The translations under genes were made by a program, and so were the position numbers. The notes under the pieces were generated by a model. It made no database searches. It worked only from the letters and a program-made list of their open reading frames with translations, and had not been told where the DNA came from. From the NCBI GenBank assembly GCA_021806765.1, contig JAJZQR010000074.1, positions 1 to 20,855 of the forward strand: a stretch of DNA of 20,855 nucleotides, given 5' to 3'. Numbering within the stretch: the stretch's first letter is position 1; each line of letters begins with the position of its first letter. This DNA is from Chloroflexota bacterium (GTDB lineage: Bacteria > Chloroflexota > UBA6077). This document shows, one piece after another, positions 5,604-14,079 of this stretch.

Positions 5604-7466
5604 TCAGTTCCAGGGGACCAGCCGCGGGCTCAAGCCTTTCCCCATTTGGTCCGGGCTGGAGAAGAGACCTCCCACCGCGTGGGCATACACCGTGTTGTTG
5701 GTGAAGTAGTCGATCCGGAAGTTGGTGTACCCCAGCACCCTCACGAAGCTGGTGTTCAGCAAGACGGTCGAATTGGTGCTGGAGCTGGTGATCGCCAGCG
5801 TGAGGATTATGGTCTGATTGCGTTCCTGGTGGTTCGGGTCGGCATCCTTGACCGTGAGCAGCAACGGGTATTCCCCGGTCGAGGCGCCTGCCCCTACGTC
5901 CACGTTCACCCGTAGGTTGGTCGAGTGGCCGTTGCGAACCTGGACGGTGCTGGGAACGGTTATCGTAACCCCGGCGGGAGCACCGATCCACTCCGTCGTC
6001 ACGGGAGCATCCTCGGTGCTGATGCCATTCCACCCCTGTACCTGGAGGTCAAACCTGGTCCCCGAGCCCTGCTCCACCACCTTGTAGGCCTCCGCCGACG
6101 CCACCGAGAAACTGGGCGTCGATCCCACCACCACCGTCGCGCAAATGGTTCTGGTCTGCCCCTCCCCGGAGCCGACGGGCGGGGGGGCATAAGCCTCAAT
6201 GAGCGCCGTCTTGGCCCCTGGCTGGTTGGCCGTGACCTTGAAGGTGAGCGTCACCGGGTTCGTTCCGGTGATGGGCTTGCTGTAAGTTGTGTTGAGGGCA
6301 CCATCCTCGAACTGCCAGTCACCCCACCCAGCCAGCCCGGAGGCCGAGAATTCGACACCGCCGTTGGTGAAGTTGTTCACCGGCACCAGCGTCACCTGGA
6401 CGCTGACGGTGGTCGGCGGACTACCGCTAGAAACGATGATACTGGGGTTCACCTGCAGGGTAAAGGAGGGCTTGCGGTAGACCGTGCCGTTGTAGACCAT
6501 CGCTGTTACCAGGTCCCCAGGCTTGTATCGCTGCTGCATGGCGTGGACGGCGTCGTTGTTGGTCACGCCGCTGAAGGCCGCCAGCTCGTCCCCGGGAAGA
6601 GGAAACGGCCCCGGGTACCCCCCCGCCAGTATGTAGCCCACGGTGGTGTTCTTCAGCAGCTGGGCCGACTGTGAGTCTGTTATCTGGGCCCCGTTGTAGA
6701 GGGTGGGGCTCACCTGGGAGAAGCCTCTTACGTCCGGAGCGACGAAGAAGTGGAAGTCGTTGCCGTTGGCCACGTTGGCCACCGCGTCGTGTCCCACCAA
6801 CGGGGCGATCACTCCGGAAACTTTCAGGTCGTAATGGCCGTCGGCCGTGTCGGAAGCCGCGGGGGAAGGATACGCCGTCAGCGGACTGGGCCAGTCGCCG
6901 ATGGTGATGGAGTTCCCCAGAGCATCCTGGGCAGGCATCAGGTAGTCGGTTACCCTGTCCGGGTTATCAGGGGGATCCAGGCTGTAGGCCGTATTGCCGT
7001 TGGAGAACCGCTTGAAGGTAATGGGCAGGACCCCCTCGGGTCCCACCATAGCTCGGGCCTTGGCCGCGACGTTGATGTGGTTCACCCCAAACGCCGGTGC
7101 AAAGTAGGTGGATACACTGCGCCCAAGGGCAACACGGACGGTGTTGCCAGCGATCTCGATGCCATTTTGCAGGCTGGTGCCCAGGGTTACGGCAGGATTG
7201 TAGGGGAGGCTTACCGCGCCCCCGGTGTTGACCGAGACGATCCCCTGGGCGGCCGCGACCGCAGCGTCGATGCTGCCTCCCCGGGACAGTTCCGTTGCCG
7301 CGGCCAGGGCAGCCGCGTCGGCCGTATTCTGAAGTCGCCGCTTCTGCAGCATGCCGTTGCCGATGTCGATGGTCAGGGCGGTTCCTGCCAGCATAACCAG
7401 GAAAAAGCCCATAGCCATGATAATCAGCACCTGGCCTCGCTCGGAGTCTCTGCCTATGATCCCCAT
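5604..7466 (-). CDS. TadG-like protein with N-terminal Tad domain and Ig-like repeats
   Basis: 620 residues. Residues ~8-75 are a Tad domain: RGQVLIIMAMGFFLVMLAGTALTIDIGNGMLQKRRLQNTADAAALAAATEL, a membrane anchor followed by the conserved helix seen in TadG proteins. Residues ~75-330 are an extracytoplasmic region without recognised motifs. From ~345 to ~570 there are two beta-rich, Thr/Val-rich stretches resembling Ig-like or alpha-galactosidase-associated (NEW3-like) domains, the second around VEQGSGTRFDLQVQGW. The last ~50 residues are Asn/Thr-rich. TadG proteins act with TadE/F pseudopilins in tight-adherence pili, though no Tad motor genes are present here. The ATG follows the upstream tadE stop without a gap, so translation is coupled. 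Confidence 0.8.
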   Translation of the reverse strand: MGIIGRDSERGQVLIIMAMGFFLVMLAGTALTIDIGNGMLQKRRLQNTADAAALAAATELSRGGSIDAAVAAAQGIVSVNTGGAVSLPYNPAVTLGTSLQNGIEIAGNTVRVALGRSVSTYFAPAFGVNHINVAAKARAMVGPEGVLPITFKRFSNGNTAYSLDPPDNPDRVTDYLMPAQDALGNSITIGDWPSPLTAYPSPAASDTADGHYDLKVSGVIAPLVGHDAVANVANGNDFHFFVAPDVRGFSQVSPTLYNGAQITDSQSAQLLKNTTVGYILAGGYPGPFPLPGDELAAFSGVTNNDAVHAMQQRYKPGDLVTAMVYNGTVYRKPSFTLQVNPSIIVSSGSPPTTVSVQVTLVPVNNFTNGGVEFSASGLAGWGDWQFEDGALNTTYSKPITGTNPVTLTFKVTANQPGAKTALIEAYAPPPVGSGEGQTRTICATVVVGSTPSFSVASAEAYKVVEQGSGTRFDLQVQGWNGISTEDAPVTTEWIGAPAGVTITVPSTVQVRNGHSTNLRVNVDVGAGASTGEYPLLLTVKDADPNHQERNQTIILTLAITSSSTNSTVLLNTSFVRVLGYTNFRIDYFTNNTVYAHAVGGLFSSPDQMGKGLSPRLVPWN

Positions 7467-7970
7467 CTACTGGATCCTCATTGTGGTGGTGGAACTAACC
7501 GTGTAGTATCCGGAACTCACGGCGGGCAGCGAATCGGGTAGCAGGTCAAACCGCAATGCTTGTCGATACTGCACCGCCACCGTGATCTCCTCCCCTTCTC
7601 CCGTCGGGTTGGACAGGTTTCGTTCCGGATAGGAGACCTGCACGTCGGCAGCCACGTCGAAGTTGGGGCTGGCAGTGTTCAGGGTGCCCATGCTGGAGGA
7701 GACCGCCTGCTTGATGGCGGCTTGCCTGTCGCTCTCGTTGACGTCTCGCGTCAACAGTTGATCGCCCGGGAAAAGGCTGCCCGCCCGAGCGCCCTGGCCG
7801 CTGGCAGCTGCGACCTGGACCTGGGCACTCAGTACGAAGCTGAGGTCGATGATCCCCATCACTAGCATCAGCAGCAGAGGGATGCTGAGCGCCAGCTCCA
7901 CCAGAGACTGGCCTCGGTCCCTCTCCGCCCTGTCCCGCAAAGCGCTCATCCCTAACAACGACAGCCTCAC
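7467..7970 (-). CDS. TadE-family pseudopilin (second copy)
   Basis: 167 residues. The N-terminus has RDRGQSLVELALSIPLLLMLVMGIIDLSFVL, the TadE-type hydrophobic helix preceded by Gly and with Glu at +5. This matches a prepilin-peptidase cleavage site (G before QSLVE). The rest is a short extracytoplasmic domain. TadE and TadF pseudopilins are assembly accessory subunits of Flp/Tad pili. The GTG start overlaps the stop of the upstream paralogue as GTGA; an in-frame ATG at 7949 is an alternative. It is probably a duplicate of its upstream neighbour, sharing the SSMGxLxTxxPNFD segment. Confidence 0.85.
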   Translation of the reverse strand: MRLSLLGMSALRDRAERDRGQSLVELALSIPLLLMLVMGIIDLSFVLSAQVQVAAASGQGARAGSLFPGDQLLTRDVNESDRQAAIKQAVSSSMGTLNTASPNFDVAADVQVSYPERNLSNPTGEGEEITVAVQYRQALRFDLLPDSLPAVSSGYYTVSSTTTMRIQ

Positions 7971-8515
7971 TCGATCCGGGCCTCAGCCCGAGTTGTCATG
8001 GTGAGAATGGGATTCTCGCTCAGTATCTTGCTTACCAGGTCGTGCCGGTAGGTCACCTGCACCGTGACGAGGTCCCCTTTGCGAGTGTCCAGGTTCGGCA
8101 GAGAGGGGTCGTGCACGTACCCGATCACCACGTCGGTGTTCCGATCGAAGTTGGGCGCCGTGGTCTTGAGAATCCCCATCGATGAGGCCACGGTATCCCT
8201 GATGAAAGCCTCCCGCCTCTGATCGTTGATTGTGATGAGGTCGGCAGGCGTCGAGGCGACAGTGGAATCGAAGAGGTAGATTGCTCCAGCCCGCGCCCCC
8301 TCTCGGGCTGCAGATTGCAGAGTAACGTAGGCGTTGAAGCCCATTCCCAGTTCCAGGATCCCCATGACGAGGGCGAACAGCAGTGGTAACGCCAGAGCCA
8401 ATTCCACGGTGCCCTGTCCGCCCTCGGTGCGAAGCGAGGGCATCGGCGGGCGCCGCCGGAACCAGGAGGGGAAGGGATATCGACCTGGAGACCAGGAGCG
8501 CGGGGTGAACGGCAT
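7967..8515 (-). CDS. TadE-family pseudopilin (first copy)
   Basis: 182 residues from the chosen start. A basic, Pro/Arg-rich leader of ~35 residues precedes GGQGTVELALALPLLFALVMGILELGMGF, the TadE hydrophobic helix with a candidate prepilin-peptidase site G/QGTVE. The soluble part contains SSMGILKTTAPNFD, also found in the next gene, pointing to an internal duplication. The frame is open to an ATG at 8575, but AGGAGG stands 5 nt before the ATG at 8515 and nothing comparable precedes the upstream one. It lies 176 nt after ftsZ on the same strand. No convincing promoter was seen in that gap, so read-through from ftsZ is possible. Confidence 0.83.
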   Translation of the reverse strand: MPFTPRSWSPGRYPFPSWFRRRPPMPSLRTEGGQGTVELALALPLLFALVMGILELGMGFNAYVTLQSAAREGARAGAIYLFDSTVASTPADLITINDQRREAFIRDTVASSMGILKTTAPNFDRNTDVVIGYVHDPSLPNLDTRKGDLVTVQVTYRHDLVSKILSENPILTMTTRAEARIE

Positions 8516-8691
8516 CGATCCTCCTGCCAGGAATTGCTGCAGGCCAAATATGTGCTCCCAGAGCCAGATGGGCAATGGGATGATGGTACTAGAGGAAGCT
8601 CGCGATCGTTACGAGACGGTTACAGCCGGCGTGGAGAACGCACAGAGGGGGATGCGGCACAGAGGGAATTCCACAGGGTGTGCATCGGGAG

Positions 8692-9936
8692 CTATTGCGG
8701 CTTGCGTTTTCTCAAGAAGGCCGGTATATCCAGGTCTTTCGGATCGGGAATCTCGCGAGGTTCGCGGAACTCGTGCAGGTCACGCCGCTCTTCCGGTTCC
8801 CGACGATCCAACAGGTCGATATCCTCTCGCTTGCCCCCGTTGTCGGGTTCGTCCAGCTTGGCGAAGACATCACTGACCTTCACCTGCGGTTTCCTGGTCA
8901 CGTTCTTGCCGAAACCTGTGGCGATGAGGGTAACCTGCATCTCAGCCTGCGGCTTCGGGTGGATGACGGCACCCATGATGATGTTGGCCTCCGGGCTGGC
9001 CGCTTCGCTGACCAGGGTGGCCGCCTCGCTCACTTCGATCAGACTCATGTCCGGACCGCCGGTGATGTTGATCAACAGGCCGGTGGCGCCGGTTATGGAG
9101 ATGTCCAGCAGGGGGCTGGCAATGGCTGCCTGAGCGGCCTGAGCGGCACGAGCCGGACCTTTTCCCTCACCGATAGCCATCAAAGCGGACCCGGATCCGC
9201 TCATGATCGATTTCACGTCGGCGAAATCCAGATTGATAAGCCCGGTGACGGTGATCAGGTCGGAAATGCCCTGCACGCCCTGCCGCAGGATGTTGTCCGC
9301 TAGCCGGAAGGCCTCCAGCAACCCCATCCGCTTGTTGGCCATCGCTAGAAGCCGGTCGTTGGGTATTGCGATGATGGCGTCGACCCGCTCCTTCAGGATC
9401 TCGTATCCCTGCTCCGCCACCGTCCGCCGGTGGCGACCTTCGAAGGTGAAAGGCAGCGTCACCACTGCCACGGTCAGTGATCGGTTCTTTCGAGCGATCT
9501 CGGCGATGACCGGAGACGCGCCGGTGCCGGTGCCGCCCCCCATCCCGGCGGTTACGAACACCATGTCGGCGCCCGCCAGGGTCTCTTCCAGCATGTCCCT
9601 GCTGATTTCGGCGGCTCGCTCCCCCACCATGGGGTCACCCCCGGCGCCAAGCCGCTTCATCGCCTTTCCACCGATGGGGACCCTGCGAGTGGCGAGAGAC
9701 ATCTCCAGAGCCTGAGCATCGGTGTTGACTGCAATAAAGTCGACGCCCCGAATACCGGCCTCAATCATCCGGTTCAGGGCGTTGTTGCCACCACCGCCGA
9801 CACCAACGATCTTGATCTCCGTGAAACCTTTGGCCTCCGTCTCGATCTCGTCCGACACGATCTTACCGATGATGGGGCCATTCCTGATCGGCTCGGACAG
9901 GCGCTCCGGATCGAAACCGCCACGCAGCTTAGCCAC
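8692..9936 (-). CDS. ftsZ: Cell division GTPase FtsZ
   Basis: 414 residues. FtsZ polymerises into the cytokinetic ring. Visible motifs: GGGGNN (47-52), the tubulin signature GGGTGTG (133-139), and the T7 synergy loop NLDFAD (235-240), which completes the neighbour's GTPase site. A charged linker rich in Glu/Arg leads to the conserved C-terminal peptide DLDIPAFLRKRK, which in other bacteria binds FtsA, ZipA or SepF. No ftsA lies nearby. The frame is open to an ATG at 9996 inside parA. The GTG at 9936 has GGGAGGTG about 8 nt upstream and gives a normal N-terminus, so it is chosen. It overlaps parA by 8 nt. Confidence 0.95.
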   Translation of the reverse strand: MAKLRGGFDPERLSEPIRNGPIIGKIVSDEIETEAKGFTEIKIVGVGGGGNNALNRMIEAGIRGVDFIAVNTDAQALEMSLATRRVPIGGKAMKRLGAGGDPMVGERAAEISRDMLEETLAGADMVFVTAGMGGGTGTGASPVIAEIARKNRSLTVAVVTLPFTFEGRHRRTVAEQGYEILKERVDAIIAIPNDRLLAMANKRMGLLEAFRLADNILRQGVQGISDLITVTGLINLDFADVKSIMSGSGSALMAIGEGKGPARAAQAAQAAIASPLLDISITGATGLLINITGGPDMSLIEVSEAATLVSEAASPEANIIMGAVIHPKPQAEMQVTLIATGFGKNVTRKPQVKVSDVFAKLDEPDNGGKREDIDLLDRREPEERRDLHEFREPREIPDPKDLDIPAFLRKRKPQ

Positions 9937-10690
9937 GAGACAGCACCTCCCTCGCCAGGGAAAGATAGGTGTCCGCAGCCTTGTCCGCGCCGGCATAGTT
10001 GAAGACCGACGTTCCTGAGGATGCCGCCTCCAGGATCTTACTGTTGGTCCCTACCTCGGTCACGAACACCTGGATACCCCACCGTTCCCGCAGGTAGCTG
10101 CTAACCAGCTTCTCTTCCTTCAGCCGCCGGTCCAGCTTGCTGAGAAGGATCCCTGCAACCTTTAGCTTCGGGTTTAGATAGAGGATCTCCTCGATGCTGT
10201 CCTGCATCATCTGCAGTCCTTGCAGAGAGAAGAGCCTCGCCTCGGTCGGTATCACCACCTTCTCGGCGGCTACCAGCGCATTGATGGTGAGCAGGCCCAG
10301 GGACGGAGGTGTATCGATGAGGATGAAGTCGTAGGGAGTGGGGATGATGGCCAGCTGGTCCCTCAAACGCAGTTCGCGACCGAGCTTGTTCATCAGAGCC
10401 GCCTCTGCGCTGGCCAGCGCCAGGGACGAAGGGACGATGTCCAGGCGCGCTTTTCCGTTCTCGGCTACCGGCGCGATGGGAAGGTGAACCTTCCGATCCA
10501 GCAGTGACTCCGCAATGCTGGTCTCCATCTGATCGCCCAGCCCAAAGGCCGAAGTCAGGTTGGCCTGGGGATCCATGTCTACCAGAAGCACCTTGTGGCC
10601 CATCTGGAACAGGGCAGCCCCCAGGTTGCCAGTGGTGGTTGTCTTACCAACACCACCCTTCTGATTGGAGATGGCAATAATCGAAGTCAT
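9929..10690 (-). CDS. parA: ParA/Soj-type ATPase
   Basis: 253 residues, the small Soj-like form without an N-terminal helix-turn-helix. The deviant Walker A motif KGGVGKT (11-17) contains the signature lysine, followed by VDMDPQAN (about 37-44) and the Walker B-like LIDTPPS. ParA ATPases dimerise on nucleoid DNA and position chromosomes, plasmids, protein clusters or the division ring. No parB or parS is visible; the overlap with ftsZ suggests a role in division-site placement or coupling to segregation. The ATG at 10690 matches the usual MTSIIAISNQKGG beginning and has GAGAGGG close upstream; a GTG at 10708 would add six residues. Confidence 0.9.
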   Translation of the reverse strand: MTSIIAISNQKGGVGKTTTTGNLGAALFQMGHKVLLVDMDPQANLTSAFGLGDQMETSIAESLLDRKVHLPIAPVAENGKARLDIVPSSLALASAEAALMNKLGRELRLRDQLAIIPTPYDFILIDTPPSLGLLTINALVAAEKVVIPTEARLFSLQGLQMMQDSIEEILYLNPKLKVAGILLSKLDRRLKEEKLVSSYLRERWGIQVFVTEVGTNSKILEAASSGTSVFNYAGADKAADTYLSLAREVLSRG

Positions 10691-10751
10691 CGGCCCTCTC
10701 GGGACCACCTCTTAGGAACAGGTAGATGAAGATCAGTGCGAGGCAGTCATA

Positions 10752-10780
10752 ATCCTAACATAGGCTGTCAACAACGGCAA
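10752..10780 (-). promoter_or_regulatory. Promoter for parA-ftsZ
   Basis: Minus strand TTGCCG (10780-10775), a 17-nt spacer, then TAGGAT (10757-10752) with a TGT extension (10760-10758). It lies between the ribF stop and parA, with a predicted leader of about 55 nt. It would allow parA-ftsZ to be transcribed separately from the upstream translation operon. Confidence 0.6.
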
Positions 10781-10847
10781 TGGTCTCTCGGGCGGCTCCG
10801 CCGGTCAATCCTGGACCCCGGAAACCTAGAGCCAGGCCAGGAAGCGG

Positions 10848-11777
10848 CTACAGCGCCAATCCATGCTCCGCGGCCAGCAGCCCCCGAGCCATCTCCACGT
10901 CTCGCCCTATCTGTTCCACCAGGGCCACCGTCGAGTCGAACCGCTGCTCGCCCCTCAAACGAGCGACGAAGTCGACCGCCAGGCCTCGGCCGTACAGGTC
11001 TCCCTCGAAGTCCAGCAGGTGGATCTCGACCTGCCGCCCGTCGCCGCCGAAGGTGGGACGCACCCCGATGTTGGCGACGCCCGCCCGCGGTTCCTCTCCT
11101 TCGACCCGGCACACCACAGCGTATACCCCATTGCCGGGGATGCACATCCGTTCACCCACAGCCAGGTTGGCAGTGGCAAAGCCGAGAGTCCTACCGCGCC
11201 TATCGCCGTGAACTACCCGGCCGCGCAGACGGTATCGCCGGCCCAGCAGCAGCGCTGCCTCTTCCACCCGCCCCTCGGCCAGGAGACGGCGAACCCGGCT
11301 GCTGCTCACCGCCTCCCCCCCGATCTCCACTGGGGGGAAAGAGTGGACCTCGAAGCCCTTTTCCCTGCCGATAGCCGCTAATCGCTCGGGAGTCCCGCTC
11401 CGCCCCCGTCCCAGGGCGAAGTCGCTTCCAACCCACAATTCTCTCAATCGAAATCGCCGCTCCAGCAGTCCGAGGAACTCCTCCGGCAGCATCTGGGATA
11501 GAGCAGGGGTGAACTCTATGACCACGACCTCCGAGACGCCCAACGCCTTGATGGCGGCGAGTCGATCCTCGATCGCCGCCAGGTGAGCGATGTCGCTCTC
11601 CGGTCGCAGTACGTCCTCCGGATGAGGGGAGAAGGTCACACAGCCACTCACCATTCCCCGCTGCGCCGCGCGCTCGACCACGCTCCGAATCAGTGCCTGG
11701 TGCCCCAGGTGAACGCCGTCGAATACCCCTATGGTGATCACAGCCTCCGGCGGGCTGCCTGCGGTTTCCTGTATCAC
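10848..11777 (-). CDS. ribF: Bifunctional riboflavin kinase / FAD synthetase RibF
   Basis: 309 residues, standard length. RibF phosphorylates riboflavin to FMN and adenylates FMN to FAD. The N-terminal nucleotidyltransferase domain has GVFDGVHLGH (17-26), VGSDFALGRGRSG (116-128) and SSSRVR (158-163). The C-terminal flavokinase domain starts around 180 and carries GRTLGFATANL (about 195-205). The frame continues upstream inside truB, but the GTG at 11777 overlaps the truB stop as GTGA and has GGAGGAGGA directly before it; this also yields the family-typical N-terminus. truB-ribF adjacency is common. It is the last gene of the nusA operon. Confidence 0.94.
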   Translation of the reverse strand: MIQETAGSPPEAVITIGVFDGVHLGHQALIRSVVERAAQRGMVSGCVTFSPHPEDVLRPESDIAHLAAIEDRLAAIKALGVSEVVVIEFTPALSQMLPEEFLGLLERRFRLRELWVGSDFALGRGRSGTPERLAAIGREKGFEVHSFPPVEIGGEAVSSSRVRRLLAEGRVEEAALLLGRRYRLRGRVVHGDRRGRTLGFATANLAVGERMCIPGNGVYAVVCRVEGEEPRAGVANIGVRPTFGGDGRQVEIHLLDFEGDLYGRGLAVDFVARLRGEQRFDSTVALVEQIGRDVEMARGLLAAEHGLAL

Positions 11778-12682
11778 TCCTCCTCCGAGAACACCAGTCT
11801 GGGTTGCCAGCTGCCCTCCAGCGCCTCGGCCAGTCCGAGGAACCATCCCTCCTCCGAGTAGACGCGCACGAGGCCTGCTTTCTCCGGCACCCAGTGGGCG
11901 GGCCACCGCCGCCCTCCCCTCATGTCCAGGGCATGGGATTCGGACGCGATGACGGCGGGAAGATGCGCCACCGCCAGATCGGGCGGCCAGATCAGCTTGT
12001 CCAGGTAGTCAAACTCCGCCGCCAGCTTGAGGTCTTCGATACCCACGGCGTCTTCCCAGGTGAACGGCCCGCTGGCCAGTCGCACGAGCGCTCCCAGGTG
12101 GGCGCCCACCCCCAGCCTCTCCCCCAGGTCTCGCGCCAGACTTCGGATGTAGGTGCCCTTGGAGCAGAGCACTGCCACGCTCAGGGTTGGAGGCTCCCAG
12201 TCGACCACCGCCAGGCCTTTGATGGTAACCCGCCTGGGGGCCAGATGGGTCTTGCCACCCTTTCGGGCAACCTCGTAGGCCTTCTTGCCCTGGACCTTCA
12301 CCGCCGAGTACTGGGGAGGCACCTGCTCAATCTCGCCGAGGAAGCCCGATAGCGCCTCGGTCGCCAGATCGAGGGTGATGTTTGAGGGGTCCCTGGCGTA
12401 CAACACAGCGCCTTCGCCATCGTCGGTGTCGGTAGCCGCTCCCAGCACTACATCGCCACAGTAGCACTTGTACTGCTCGGCCAGGTAGTCGATCAACCGG
12501 GTAGCCCGACCCACGGCTACCATCAGTACCCCCACGGCAGCAGGGTCCAGAGTTCCGGCGTGACCGACCCGTCGAATCCCTGTCAGTCGCCGTACCAGTT
12601 GGACCACGTCGTGGGAGGTCCAGCCGTAAGGCTTGGAGATATTGAGAAAGCCCTCAGGAGCCGTTTTTCTGGTGCCGTTCAC
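11774..12682 (-). CDS. truB: tRNA pseudouridine-55 synthase TruB
   Basis: 302 residues. TruB converts U55 in the T-loop of tRNAs to pseudouridine. The catalytic Asp46 sits in VGHAGTLDPAAVGVL. KPYGWTSHDVV, QVPPQYSAVKVQGKKAYEVARKG and the CSKGTYIRSLARDLG motif are all present, and a C-terminal PUA domain follows (about 225-300, including ALDMRGGRR). The start is GTG, with no other start codon before the conserved NISKPYGW segment. This makes it overlap the nrnA reading frame by 29 nt. Its Shine-Dalgarno is weak, so translation probably depends on coupling to nrnA. Confidence 0.95.
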   Translation of the reverse strand: MNGTRKTAPEGFLNISKPYGWTSHDVVQLVRRLTGIRRVGHAGTLDPAAVGVLMVAVGRATRLIDYLAEQYKCYCGDVVLGAATDTDDGEGAVLYARDPSNITLDLATEALSGFLGEIEQVPPQYSAVKVQGKKAYEVARKGGKTHLAPRRVTIKGLAVVDWEPPTLSVAVLCSKGTYIRSLARDLGERLGVGAHLGALVRLASGPFTWEDAVGIEDLKLAAEFDYLDKLIWPPDLAVAHLPAVIASESHALDMRGGRRWPAHWVPEKAGLVRVYSEEGWFLGLAEALEGSWQPRLVFSEEE

Positions 12683-13703
12683 CCCCGGAAGTCACCATCC
12701 CAAGCCGTTTCCGGGCCTCTTCCAGCAGCAGGGCCTGGACCTGGCTCATGGAACCCTCCAGGGTGCAGCCGGCGGCCCGCACGTGTCCCCCACCGCCGAA
12801 GCTCTTGGCCAGAGCGGCCGCATCCAGTTCGCCCGTGGTCCGCATGCTCACCCGGACCCTGCCTCCCTGCTCGCTGAAAAGAAAGGCAGCGCTTGCCTGA
12901 GGAACGCCGGCAATGAAGTCCACCAGGCTGTCCGCGTCCTCCAGGGAAGCCTCGCACTCGGCCAGCATTTCGCTGGTGATATCGGCCCACACCAGACCAT
13001 CCTCCACCCGAGTTCGGCTCAGAACTCGCCCCCAGAGGCTCAAGGCCCGGGGCGACCGGGTGTTGAATATCCGCTCGCTGATGCTGGACAGTGAGGCGCC
13101 CCTCTCCATGAGGCTCGCTGCAATGCGAAGGGTTGCGGCAGATGTAGTAGCGGTGCGGAAACCCAGGGTATCGGTGACTATCCCGACCAGCAAGCAGGTG
13201 GCAACCTCTTCCGGGATCGGCAGGTCCTCCTGCTCGATCAACTCGGCCAACTGCTGGCACACTGCCGCGGATGAAGGATCCACCAGATTCACCTGGCCGA
13301 AGAGGGTATTGCTGGGGTGGTGGTCGACGTTGATCACCGGGACAGCCTCGAACTTGCTGCGATTCTGGCTGTACAGGGCTCCCAGACGTGTGGGGTCGCT
13401 GGCATCGAGGGAAACGATCACGTCGGCCGTCAGAAGGGCCTCCTTCGTCGCCTGTCCCTCGGGAGTCTCCAGCCGCTCCGGCGCGTACACCTCTATCGAC
13501 TCCCAGCCGGGCAGAAAGCGATAGCTCGACGGAACAGGTCCCGGGCTGATGGCATGCACTTGGGCTCGGGCCAACCGGAGAGACTGGGAAAGGGCTAGAA
13601 GGCCGGAAACCGCGTCACCGTCCGGATCTACATGGCAGGTGACGACGATTCTCCTGCCACTTCTCAGCAATGGGAGCAGTATCGGCCTGTATCCAGACTC
13701 CAC
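12654..13703 (-). CDS. nrnA: DHH-family phosphoesterase, NrnA-like oligoribonuclease/pAp phosphatase
   Basis: 349 residues. NrnA degrades short RNA oligomers and dephosphorylates 3'-phosphoadenosine 5'-phosphate. The N-terminal DHH domain shows HVDPDGDA (24-31), SLDASDPTR (98-106) and the name-giving DHH (127-129). The C-terminal DHHA1 domain has SFGGGGHVRAAG (301-312), the substrate-binding GGGH element. It is placed between rbfA and truB, as in many Firmicutes-like operons. GTG start, 7 nt after the rbfA stop; the Shine-Dalgarno GGAGGAG lies within the end of rbfA. The exact substrate is not shown by sequence. Confidence 0.9.
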   Translation of the reverse strand: MESGYRPILLPLLRSGRRIVVTCHVDPDGDAVSGLLALSQSLRLARAQVHAISPGPVPSSYRFLPGWESIEVYAPERLETPEGQATKEALLTADVIVSLDASDPTRLGALYSQNRSKFEAVPVINVDHHPSNTLFGQVNLVDPSSAAVCQQLAELIEQEDLPIPEEVATCLLVGIVTDTLGFRTATTSAATLRIAASLMERGASLSSISERIFNTRSPRALSLWGRVLSRTRVEDGLVWADITSEMLAECEASLEDADSLVDFIAGVPQASAAFLFSEQGGRVRVSMRTTGELDAAALAKSFGGGGHVRAAGCTLEGSMSQVQALLLEEARKRLGMVTSGGERHQKNGS

Positions 13704-13710
13704 CCTGTCT

Positions 13711-14067
13711 CTACTCCTCCTCTTCAGCCTGGATCTCGCGAAGCAGCTCCAGCACGCGGGCCCCCTGCTGGATGGAGGTGTCCAGTCTGAAAGTCAGCTC
13801 GGGTACGTACCTCAACCTCAGCCGGCCCGCCATCTCTCGCCGAAGGAAACCCGCAGCGTGGCTAAGGGCGGTCATAGCCTGCTGCACCTCCTCTTCGCTG
13901 CCCAGGATGCTGACATGCACCGTGGCGTTCCGAAGATCCGGACTGGTGTCCACGCCGGTGATGCTGATCACCACTCCCTGCAGACGAGGGTCCTGGGTCT
14001 CGCGCTGCAGCAGCGCGGCGACCTCTTCCTTTATCTGCTCATTGACCCGCTCGATTCGCCTGCTCAT
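13711..14067 (-). CDS. rbfA: Ribosome-binding factor A
   Basis: 118 residues, normal size. RbfA is a KH-fold protein that binds the immature 30S subunit and aids 16S rRNA 5'-end processing. The sequence SRRIERVNEQIKEEVAALLQRE...DPRLQGVVISITGVDTSPDLRNATVHVSILG and LRLRYVPELTFRLDTSIQQGARV is diagnostic. The open frame extends upstream through a heptamer repeat to 14127, but the ATG at 14067 begins where homologues begin and has TAGGGC just upstream. It follows infB after a 97-nt spacer filled by an inverted repeat. Confidence 0.93.
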   Translation of the reverse strand: MSRRIERVNEQIKEEVAALLQRETQDPRLQGVVISITGVDTSPDLRNATVHVSILGSEEEVQQAMTALSHAAGFLRREMAGRLRLRYVPELTFRLDTSIQQGARVLELLREIQAEEEE

Positions 14068-14079
14068 TGCCCTATCCCA

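Noticed and set aside
8516..8691. Promoter or terminator between ftsZ and the first tadE
   Set aside because: Only a weak GCACA/TGTGC pair with a long loop and no U-run, and no convincing -35/-10 pair, could be found.
9937..9996. Longer FtsZ N-terminus starting at 9996
   Set aside because: It would extend the overlap with parA to 68 nt and add a Cys/Arg-rich stretch foreign to FtsZ. The GTG at 9936 has a strong Shine-Dalgarno.
10766..10771. Perfect TTGACA as -35 for parA
   Set aside because: No acceptable -10 lies 16-18 nt downstream; the TAGGAT is only 8 nt away. TTGCCG at 10775-10780 gives 17-nt spacing instead.
11778..11906. Longer RibF start at 11906
   Set aside because: The extension overlaps truB by more than 120 nt and is Gly/Arg-rich; the GTG at 11777 has a strong Shine-Dalgarno and a family-typical start.
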